From a virus: a stretch of DNA of 57,519 nt. The notes under the pieces are model-generated. The model saw nothing but the letters and a program-made list of their open reading frames with translations, was not told where the DNA came from and did not search any database. A program made the position numbers and the translations under genes. Location of the stretch: the IMG/VR virus record IMGVR_UViG_3300028831_000449, positions 1 to 57,519 of that record; one strand, written 5' to 3'. Below are positions 16,739 to 22,575 of the stretch, one piece after another (position 1 is the stretch's first letter; each line of letters starts with the position of its first letter).

Positions 16739-17908
16739 TTAGGAACCTGAACCGTAACCGGGACGCAGGTGGCGGATGCGATACCCGAATTTCGGGAACA
16801 TCGGCTGATGCGCCAGTCGGAACACGCCGTAGAAGAACCCGATCTGGCCGAGCGGGTTGTATTCATCGCCAGCGAGGAAGCTCTTGATGTTCTCCCATGT
16901 CCATTCGCCGCGGTAATTGCGCGGTTCGAAGTTGACTCCAGCCGCCTGGCCGGAAGTCTTCGGATTGGGATAGCGCACCGTCATTACATCCGGGTGGAAG
17001 ATGACAGTGTCAGTGAACGGAGCCGTTTCATAGTCGGTGTTTGCGATGTTGTAGCTCTCGCCATTCAACTCGCCGTCGGTCGTGGTCGTGTAAGGAAGAA
17101 CACGGTGATAGACCGAGCCGTCGTGAGTGTAACGAGGGGACTGCACGTTAACCGCATGGTACCAACTCTTGTAGACGCCACTGATACCCAGCGGCCCAAG
17201 CAGTTCAGTTGACCGGCCTGCAAATCGCAGGTTCTCAGCCAACTCATCAACCAGTGCGTCGGATACATCTTCTCCGAGCACCAACGTATAGATTGGCCTG
17301 CCATTGATTCTGTCCATCGGACGGCGACCCGCACCCGATAGATTCATACGACTGTAGTAACGGTCGAGCGCCTTGTTCGACAGTTCTTCCGTTGCCGCAT
17401 TGTTGGACATTGTGGTGCCCTCCGTTGCAGAGCCATCAAGAACGATCTGATTCGCGGCGAGGGCGGCGTACTGCTCTTCGTGTCGGCCCGCGAGACGGTC
17501 TTGCGTGTTTTGCGCAAGGTTCGCGTAAATCGCCTGGAGCTGTTGCTCGCAGGAAAACGCGCCCATGAGATCGTTGACATTCAACTTTTCGCTTTTAAGA
17601 GCGGTCTGGTAGATGTCGAACGACTGCATCGTCTTCGCTGAGACGACATCGGAAGCAGTAGGACTGATTGATTCGCCGGAATCGTCTTTAGGACGAACTT
17701 TCGTCCATGTAGCCGCGCCAGCAGAGGTTGACTCGTATGTCGGGACGGAGAGGGAGTAGCCCATGTGCTCCGGCCAAACGTCGGTGTCGGGAAGTTCGAG
17801 CCACACGGAAGTCTGCTTCGTGTTACGAAGGATTGTGTCGGGCAAAGCGCGGCCCGACTCGTCAACTAATATTCCGTTAATTGCGTCAATTTGTGTGATT
17901 TGTGCCAT
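16739..17908 (-). CDS. major capsid protein
   Basis: The 389-residue protein is called as the capsid subunit from size, position after terminase, portal and scaffold, and its own long, structured leader and 3' hairpin, which suit a highly expressed gene. Visible features: LPDTILRNTKQTSVWLELPD at the start, PTYESTSAGAATWTKVRP, a central helix (EEQYAALAANQIVL), IYTLVLGEDVSDALVDELA, and a C-terminal EPRNYRGEWTWENI-IGFFYGVFRLAHQP. An HK97-type fold is likely but cannot be proven here. Its start is ATG 17908 with weak upstream purines. Confidence 0.8.
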   Translation of the reverse strand: MAQITQIDAINGILVDESGRALPDTILRNTKQTSVWLELPDTDVWPEHMGYSLSVPTYESTSAGAATWTKVRPKDDSGESISPTASDVVSAKTMQSFDIYQTALKSEKLNVNDLMGAFSCEQQLQAIYANLAQNTQDRLAGRHEEQYAALAANQIVLDGSATEGTTMSNNAATEELSNKALDRYYSRMNLSGAGRRPMDRINGRPIYTLVLGEDVSDALVDELAENLRFAGRSTELLGPLGISGVYKSWYHAVNVQSPRYTHDGSVYHRVLPYTTTTDGELNGESYNIANTDYETAPFTDTVIFHPDVMTVRYPNPKTSGQAAGVNFEPRNYRGEWTWENIKSFLAGDEYNPLGQIGFFYGVFRLAHQPMFPKFGYRIRHLRPGYGSGS

Positions 17909-18180
17909 TGTCTAAAATTTCTTTTCGTTAGGCGCTTGCCTTTCACGAGACCCGCAGTGGCGGGAGAAGGAGAAACAAACACCGTGTTTCGTTTGCGCGG
18001 TCGCTCGTGTTCGCCTATCGGCGGCCCGAACAACGCGCTATGGGGCGGTGTTTGTTAGCGGAGTAACGCAGTCTCTCCGGTCGCGACTCAATCAGGCCGC
18101 GATCATCTGGCGGAAGTCAACCAACAGACGCTCATCCGCTGCGTGGCTAAATTATCGCACAGGTGTCTGTAACCTGCAAC
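17909..18180 (-). promoter_or_regulatory. long structured leader and promoter of the capsid gene
   Basis: No gene is seen in these 272 bases. At the distal end is a promoter with the dispersed palindrome: minus-strand TTGCAG (18179-18174), a 17-base spacer, and GATAAT (18156-18151). The leader contains an 11-bp inverted repeat, AACAAACACCG at 17974-17984 against CGGTGTTTGTT at 18046-18056, which competes with a local hairpin AAACAC-C-GTGTTT at 17977-17989, and a CCCGC-AGTGG-CGGG hairpin near 17951. Alternative pairing could control translation or stability of the capsid message. Confidence 0.6.
18161..18175. promoter_or_regulatory. dispersed palindrome copy 2, in promoter spacer
   Basis: AGGT-GTCTGTA-ACCT with outer C and G. 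It fills the 17-base spacer between TTGCAG and GATAAT read on the minus strand, and so is placed to act as an operator over the capsid promoter. It also lies 6 bases beyond the HNH stop. Confidence 0.75.
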
Positions 18181-18801
18181 TCAAGCCGCAAGTTTTGCAC
18201 CTTTGCGCAGGTTATCTGGCTTCCATAACGGTTGCGTGTTTGTGAAGTGAAAGGCTGCGCGTTGTTGCTTCGGATTCATAAGGTCAAACCTCGCCAATGG
18301 GATGATGTGGTCGATGTGCCAGAGCTGACGATTCTCCCATGTCATGCCGGGTAAGAATCGGAGTTCAAGATAGGCCATATAAAATTCCGTTGTGCAACCG
18401 AGCAACTCAATTGTTTTGGCGCTTTTAACGCCGCGACGACTGCGACGAAGAGCGGTATTGATTCGATTTCGCACTCGCGTCGCGATTGCAAATTCAGGAT
18501 CGCTCAGCATTCTCTGCTTCGTGTAGGCGACTTGATAACCCGGATTTATCTTTCGCCATGCAGCAGATCGAGCGGCATTTGCGCCTGGATTTTTTTCATG
18601 CCAATCGCGGCTCATTTGTTTCGTTCGCTCACGAAACTTTAGGTCTTCGGCGTATCGTCGTCTTTGACGTGCGCGCATTTTTGCACGCAGTTGTTCTCGA
18701 TTGCGTGCATAGTAGTTGCGACAACTCGCTCGGCATTTCTCTGGATTTTTCCGGTAATAAGCACGGGCGGCTGCTGCCTTCTCTTCTTTTGTCTTTGCCA
18801 T
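18181..18801 (-). CDS. HNH endonuclease
   Basis: From ATG 18801 the product is 206 residues. The N-terminal half is very basic with repeated YYRKNPEKCR, YYARNREQLRAKMRAR units, a DNA-contact region. The C-terminal half has the HNH core: WHIDHIIPLARFDL, then FHFTNTQPLWKPDNLRKGAK. It is a free-standing homing-type nuclease inserted between the capsid gene and the plus-strand moron. A longer frame begins at 18846 but passes through the palindrome; the ATG at 18801 sits 11 bases after a TAAATT box, and no good Shine-Dalgarno is seen. Confidence 0.88.
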   Translation of the reverse strand: MAKTKEEKAAAARAYYRKNPEKCRASCRNYYARNREQLRAKMRARQRRRYAEDLKFRERTKQMSRDWHEKNPGANAARSAAWRKINPGYQVAYTKQRMLSDPEFAIATRVRNRINTALRRSRRGVKSAKTIELLGCTTEFYMAYLELRFLPGMTWENRQLWHIDHIIPLARFDLMNPKQQRAAFHFTNTQPLWKPDNLRKGAKLAA

Positions 18802-18822
18802 TTGTAACCTAGAATTTACCAC

Positions 18823-18837
18823 ACATGACAGACACCT
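18823..18837. promoter_or_regulatory. dispersed palindrome copy 3a (one arm degenerate)
   Basis: On the minus strand: AGGT-GTCTGTC-ATGT, followed by GTGG and TAAATT (18818-18813), then the HNH ATG 11 bases on. This is the same order as at the GIY-YIG gene and the gene after terminase. Confidence 0.6.
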
Positions 18838-18854
18838 GCTCACCAATGTCTGTC
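18827..18854. repeat. 8-bp inverted repeat between divergent genes
   Basis: GACAGACA (18827-18834) and TGTCTGTC (18847-18854) are perfect complements around a 12-base loop. The repeat is formed by two back-to-back half copies of the dispersed palindrome (3a and 3b), so it could bind a larger regulator complex or insulate the HNH gene from the plus-strand moron. Confidence 0.65.
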
Positions 18855-18898
18855 ACCTAAACGCCTGATGTCCGGCTACTTATAGCCCGGGACAAAAC

Positions 18899-18913
18899 AG
18901 GTGTCCGACACCT
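18899..18913. promoter_or_regulatory. dispersed palindrome copy 4, most symmetric
   Basis: AGGT-GTCCGAC-ACCT. With flanks, ACAGGTGTC-C-GACACCTGT is a perfect 19-base palindrome around one central base (18897-18915). It ends 18 bases before the ATG of the secreted glycoside hydrolase and is the best single candidate for a full operator. Confidence 0.75.
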
Positions 18914-18932
18914 GTCGTACCGTATATGCAGA

Positions 18933-19832
18933 ATGAAACTATCCGCAGCTTTGCTGCTCCTTGCCGCCAGCACCCTTCACGCCGCCCCGATCTGGGGTCA
19001 TTGCAAAACGACCGCAATCGCAAGCCTCACCACACCGCCCACAATCCAACGTGAGTTGCAAGATATGTGGGACAGCGGAGGCAGGTGTCCGAGAATTGAT
19101 TGGTCGCTCGGCGGCGGCTGGCCGACGGCGTTGGATCAAGCCTACCAGACCGGGTTTAAGAAAGTCGTGCTGATAATCGGCGGGACGATGACCACCGTGC
19201 CTGACACCACGACCTACGCGAACTATGCTGTTTCGGTCGCGACGGCTTATCCAAAGGCTTACATCGAATTGGGAAACGAGTGCAACCTTAATGGCTTCAG
19301 TCCCGAACAGTACGCAACAATGGCGCGCGCGGCTTACGCAGCAATCAAGGCCGCCCACCTCAGAAACGTTGTGCTGCTTGGTTCGGTCGGCAATTCGCTC
19401 TCCACAGTCGGCGGGTATTCGATGCTCGATTGGTGCAAACAACTCGTGGCGAACGGTTGCGTGAAGGGACAGGCCTTTGATTGGGCGAACTACCACATCT
19501 ACGGCGACCCCGCGGTTGAAGAACCGTGGCATCACTTGTTCACGCCGAATGAGTCCGGCGAATCGTGCCAAACCGTGCTCGGCAACCCGCCCTTTGCCGT
19601 CACCGAGTTCGGCGCGTCGGTGCAAAAAGACTGCGGCAGCGACGATGCAGTCCAATCGCAATACGTCGATGCTTGGATGGCGCTGTTCAAAACGCAACCA
19701 CAGTTCAAACTCGGGACGCAATACGCGATGGCCGACGAAGCACCCGACGGCAGCGGCTACGGCCTGCGTCGGCTCGACCTGAGCCACCGCCCTTCGTGGG
19801 ACGCTTACCAAGCGGAGGCAACCCGGAGGTGA
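18933..19832 (+). CDS. secreted clan GH-A glycoside hydrolase (moron)
   Basis: The 299-residue protein has a signal peptide (MKLSAALLLLAASTLHA) and a TIM-barrel glycosidase body. YIELGNECN near residue 111 carries the Asn-Glu pair of clan GH-A (acid/base Glu), and AVTEFGAS near 225 carries the nucleophile Glu. FDWANYHIYGDP gives the usual strand with His/Tyr. It would be exported and cut host or biofilm polysaccharide. It is transcribed against all the structural genes around it, with its own palindrome-bearing upstream region and a strong terminator after the following small gene, so it is a moron. The exact GH family cannot be set without a search. Confidence 0.8.
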   Translation: MKLSAALLLLAASTLHAAPIWGHCKTTAIASLTTPPTIQRELQDMWDSGGRCPRIDWSLGGGWPTALDQAYQTGFKKVVLIIGGTMTTVPDTTTYANYAVSVATAYPKAYIELGNECNLNGFSPEQYATMARAAYAAIKAAHLRNVVLLGSVGNSLSTVGGYSMLDWCKQLVANGCVKGQAFDWANYHIYGDPAVEEPWHHLFTPNESGESCQTVLGNPPFAVTEFGASVQKDCGSDDAVQSQYVDAWMALFKTQPQFKLGTQYAMADEAPDGSGYGLRRLDLSHRPSWDAYQAEATRR

Positions 19833-19834
19833 CT

Positions 19835-19850
19835 GAAAAATAATTCTTGA
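19835..19850 (+). promoter_or_regulatory. AAAAATAATTCTTGA box upstream of a small gene
   Basis: GAAAAATAATTCTTGA lies just after the glycosidase stop and includes TTGACG (19847-19852). Closely related boxes occur at 31848-31863 (+) and 55060-55076 (-). It looks like an AT-rich upstream element with a -35 box. A matching -10 is not clear. Confidence 0.55.
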
Positions 19851-19881
19851 CGACCTCCGCAACCCCGTTCAGGTTGCCGTC

Positions 19882-20064
19882 ATGCAACAGACACTACAAC
19901 ACAGACCGATCAGTGAAGTGAAGTCCGACATCCTCACTCAGTTGAACAAGCTGCGCGAGGCGTGTCAAAAACCCAACTTCAACTGGGGCAACGTCGAGCC
20001 ACTCTTCGACAAATTCGAGGCGAGCATCCAAAACGGCTTCGCCAGCCTCGAAACGTCAGGCTAG
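19882..20064 (+). CDS. 60-residue helical protein downstream of the glycosidase
   Basis: The small protein (LTQLNKLREACQKPN, WGNVEPLFDKFEASIQ) is acidic to neutral and helical, with no recognisable domain. It has its own AT-rich promoter-like box about 32 bases upstream and is followed by a strong terminator, so it belongs to the moron unit. Function unknown. Confidence 0.6.
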   Translation: MQQTLQHRPISEVKSDILTQLNKLREACQKPNFNWGNVEPLFDKFEASIQNGFASLETSG

Positions 20065-20096
20065 GGCCGGCGGCTGTTCCCACGGTCTAAAAGCAG

Positions 20097-20133
20097 AACG
20101 CCCCGCTTTCACGAGCGGGGCGTTTGTTTTTTT
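20097..20133 (+). terminator. Rho-independent terminator
   Basis: AACGCCCCGCT and AGCGGGGCGTT make a perfect 11-bp stem with a 6-base loop, followed by TTTGTTTTTTT. It ends the plus-strand moron and protects the convergent structural operon. Confidence 0.92.
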
Positions 20134-20169
20134 CGATGTTGCTGTAGCAGCAACAGAACCGAGGAAATC

Positions 20170-20250
20170 TTAACGAGTGATTGTGCCGTCGTCGTTCCCG
20201 CTTTTTCCGTAGATTTGCATCTTGAATTTGTCGATCTTATCGAGCACCAT
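20170..20250 (-). CDS. possible 26-residue peptide after the scaffold-like gene
   Basis: A tiny frame (MVLDKIDKFKMQ start, Lys/Asp-rich) begins inside the last codons of the scaffold-like gene, overlapping 14 bases. Coupled tiny genes are common in this genome, but this one has no other support. Confidence 0.35.
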   Translation of the reverse strand: MVLDKIDKFKMQIYGKSGNDDGTITR

Positions 20251-21592
20251 GCAGCGCCGCCTGAATCCGCGCAGCAGTGCCCTTGGCTCCGAGCAACTGC
20301 GGCTTGGTGTCTACGGCAGTGTCTTCGCGCGTCGTCACCTCGGCTCCAGGTTTATTCGCTTCGAAAGCCGCTACTTTGGCGGCCAGCTCCGCGTTCGTTT
20401 TGATTAGCTCAGTTAGCGCAGTTTCACGCGATTGCAGTGCGCCAACCAGATTCGGCACGACCGCCGCTTGCGCGGCGATCTTGGCGCGGTCTGCCGGCGC
20501 GAGTGCGTCGAAGTCAATCGCCGCCGAGCGCGTGCGCGCGTCGGTGAGACTCTTGTTCCAAGTCTTTGTCACTTCGTCGTCGCCGTCCACGGGTTGCAGA
20601 ATCGGGACTGCCTCGGTCAGTTCTTTCCAACTCTCGGCGTGGGCGTCGGTGAACGCTTTTTTTAACGCTTCCTTTTGTCCAGTCGCTTCTGCCGAGCGCT
20701 TTTCGTTGATCTTGGTGAGCGCGGTCGCTGCGTTTGTGCGCAACGTCTCGGCGCGCTGGTCAATCTCACCCGCTTTAAGGGCGAGACTGTAAAAAAGTGT
20801 CTGCTCCGGCCCGGTCAATTCTTCAACCGCTGCCGTCTGCTCTTCCATTGTTCCATAGAGCGCGGCCTGTAACGCGCGCGGGTTGATCTTGTTTTTCTCG
20901 GCGAGCGCTTTGACCCGGTCTTCAATTTCTTTCCTCGGCTTCGTCACTGCGTTGGCGAACTCTTCTGTCCGCTCCACCGCCGCGACGTGCAATTCCTGCT
21001 CTAATTCTTCCCGGCGTTTGCGTTCCGCTTCGATCTTTTCTTTGTAGGTCTCGATTTCCTTGGGATCAACCGGGGTTGCCGCTTGTAGTTTGGCCTCCGC
21101 CGCAGCGAGTTTTTCCTGGAGCGCGGCAGTGTCTTTGCCCTTGGCTTCCGCGTCGGCGATTTTCTTTTCAAACTCGGCGACTTTTTCTTTGAGCGGTTCG
21201 AGTTCCTTGACCTTACGTTTGAGATCGCGGTTTTCATACGTCTTCTTGGTGAATGCTTTTTTCTCACCGGGAGCCCAGTTCTTCGTCGTCGATTCAATCT
21301 CGGCGTTAAGCGCGTCATCCGAATCAGGTTCGGTTGTGGCAGCAGGCGTTGGCGCTACTGGCTCTTCCGCACGCCCCGGATCGGTGCCGGTCGCCACAAA
21401 CTTTTTCAGTCGCTCAGCGATAGGATCGGCGGGTTTCTTGGACTTGGCCGGAGTTGGCTCCGGCGTCGGAGTCGGCGCGGGAGCCGCCGCTGCGGGCGCG
21501 GGCGTAGGCTCCGCAGGCGGAGTCGGCTCAGCCTTAACAGGTTTCGCCGCAGGCGGCGGTGCGATGATTGGTTCTAGTGTTGCTGTTGGCAT
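20237..21592 (-). CDS. scaffold-like protein
   Basis: The 451-residue protein has a Pro/Ala/Thr-rich disordered start (to about 60: PTPPAEPTPAPAAAAP), a very long charged coiled coil at about 110-260 (LKRKVKELEPLKEKVAEF, ETYKEKIEAERKRREELEQ), and an Ala-rich helical C-terminus. This composition and its place between portal and capsid genes fit a capsid scaffolding protein, which guides procapsid assembly and then leaves or is cleaved. No protease domain is visible. The start is ATG 21592, 3 bases after the previous stop. Confidence 0.7.
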   Translation of the reverse strand: MPTATLEPIIAPPPAAKPVKAEPTPPAEPTPAPAAAAPAPTPTPEPTPAKSKKPADPIAERLKKFVATGTDPGRAEEPVAPTPAATTEPDSDDALNAEIESTTKNWAPGEKKAFTKKTYENRDLKRKVKELEPLKEKVAEFEKKIADAEAKGKDTAALQEKLAAAEAKLQAATPVDPKEIETYKEKIEAERKRREELEQELHVAAVERTEEFANAVTKPRKEIEDRVKALAEKNKINPRALQAALYGTMEEQTAAVEELTGPEQTLFYSLALKAGEIDQRAETLRTNAATALTKINEKRSAEATGQKEALKKAFTDAHAESWKELTEAVPILQPVDGDDEVTKTWNKSLTDARTRSAAIDFDALAPADRAKIAAQAAVVPNLVGALQSRETALTELIKTNAELAAKVAAFEANKPGAEVTTREDTAVDTKPQLLGAKGTAARIQAALHGAR

Positions 21593-21594
21593 AG

Positions 21595-21780
21595 TTAATT
21601 TTCTGGGAAAGGTTCTGGAAATCTGACATTTTGCGTCCGGTATGTCTCACGCAGATTGTCAACAGCGTCGGAGACCGTATCTCCCAACGCGACAATATCT
21701 GGCCGATCAGACCAACGTACACTGTATTGCCGAATACCCTTCGGCTCATCGGCTTTCATCTCTAATTGTGCTGTTCTCAT
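21595..21780 (-). CDS. HicB-like small protein
   Basis: The 61-residue protein contains RQYSVRWSDRPDIVALGDTV followed by SDAVDNLRETY, close in pattern to the HicB-type partial RNase H fold (strand, GDT turn, helix with Asn-Leu). There is no HicA partner beside it, so a toxin-antitoxin role is unlikely. In this position it is probably a small structural or regulatory protein of the head operon. Confidence 0.55.
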   Translation of the reverse strand: MRTAQLEMKADEPKGIRQYSVRWSDRPDIVALGDTVSDAVDNLRETYRTQNVRFPEPFPEN

Positions 21781-21782
21781 AG

Positions 21783-22172
21783 TTACTCCGGCTCCTCCTG
21801 CAAAACTCCGTAAGGCGATTGGGGCACATCGACATTCTGACCGCTTACCAAAAACTTGAGCAGGCGAAAAACGTGTCCCATCCCCGAGCGATGTGCGTAA
21901 CGAGACGCGAGCGCCGCGTTCATAGCCTCCGCACTCACGCCGGCTTCGGCTTTTGATTGGGGCTCGACGCCAGGAAACGCCGCGCGAATAATCGTCTGCG
22001 ACGCCATTAAAAAGACCGGGTCTTCGAGAATTTTACGTAGCCGTGTCTGAAGATCGGGATGACTTCGCCAATCCTTGAGTGCGATCTCGTGGAGCGGCTG
22101 CGGGACGACCGGCGGAGGCGCTCCCGGCAAGACTGACTTCTGACCTTTGGGGGATCGGGGGGCTTTAGGCAA
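21783..22172 (-). CDS. hypothetical head-operon protein
   Basis: The 129-residue protein starts with a basic, Pro-rich leader (APRSPKGQKSVLPGAPPPVVP) and then has a helical body (WRSHPDLQTRLRKILEDPVF, ASQTIIRAAFPG). It is not recognised. It begins at TTG 22172 in the gap left by the plus-strand gene and ends 2 bases before the HicB-like start. Lying between portal and scaffold, it may be a small head-assembly factor. Confidence 0.55.
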   Translation of the reverse strand: MPKAPRSPKGQKSVLPGAPPPVVPQPLHEIALKDWRSHPDLQTRLRKILEDPVFLMASQTIIRAAFPGVEPQSKAEAGVSAEAMNAALASRYAHRSGMGHVFRLLKFLVSGQNVDVPQSPYGVLQEEPE

Positions 22173-22218
22173 AACGGCGCGCGGTTAAATGCGGCAGCAG
22201 AAAGATAATCTACTTGAC

Positions 22219-22233
22219 GGGTATCTGCAACCT
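22219..22233. promoter_or_regulatory. dispersed palindrome copy 5 with TTGACG
   Basis: GGGT-ATCTGCA-ACCT, directly after ATAATCTACTTGACG (22205-22219). The ATAATCYACTTGACR stretch is repeated before copy 7. It drives the plus-strand gene at 22249, whose ATG lies 15 bases on. Confidence 0.7.
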
Positions 22234-22248
22234 GCTACGCTGCGCATT

Positions 22249-22575
22249 ATGGCTAATTGGAAATATCACCTGCGCGTCGGTGTGGATCGTCGAGAATACG
22301 AAGATGGCAAAATTTCCATTCAAGAACTCGGAAAGCGATTCGCACAAAAGATCAAAACATTGCCCTGCTACGAAAAAGAAGAGTCGCGATTTTCGTCAAC
22401 CGACGAACTTGAAGACTGTGCGCTCGAATTTGAACACGTCCAAGATGTAGAGGATTTCGACGACATCCTTGAATCCCTTTACAACTGGGGCGACACCGAG
22501 ATAGCCCCGTTCAATTGTTGGCCGCGAAACAAGATGTGTTGGATCGAACCAACCGCAGTTCGACGGGCAGCCTAA
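22249..22575 (+). CDS. small acidic moron protein
   Basis: The 108-residue product (WKYHLRVGVDRREYEDG, then ISIQELGKRFAQKI, an acidic HVQDVEDFDDILESLY helix and a Cys/Trp-rich end, FNCWPRNKMCWIEP) is not recognised. It is encoded on the plus strand inside the minus-strand head operon, with its own palindrome-bearing promoter, and converges on the portal gene with a 4-base overlap of stops. These features mark it as an accessory gene. An acidic protein expressed from the prophage could be an inhibitor of a host system, but that is only a guess. Confidence 0.65.
   Translation: MANWKYHLRVGVDRREYEDGKISIQELGKRFAQKIKTLPCYEKEESRFSSTDELEDCALEFEHVQDVEDFDDILESLYNWGDTEIAPFNCWPRNKMCWIEPTAVRRAA

Noticed and set aside
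18939-19862. 307-codon minus-strand frame opposite the glycoside hydrolase
   Set aside because: The plus frame has a signal peptide, both catalytic Glu motifs and a terminator; the antisense frame has no recognisable features.
21595-21780. Toxin-antitoxin system with a HicB-like antitoxin
   Set aside because: No HicA or other toxin frame is adjacent, and the gene is tightly embedded in the head operon.
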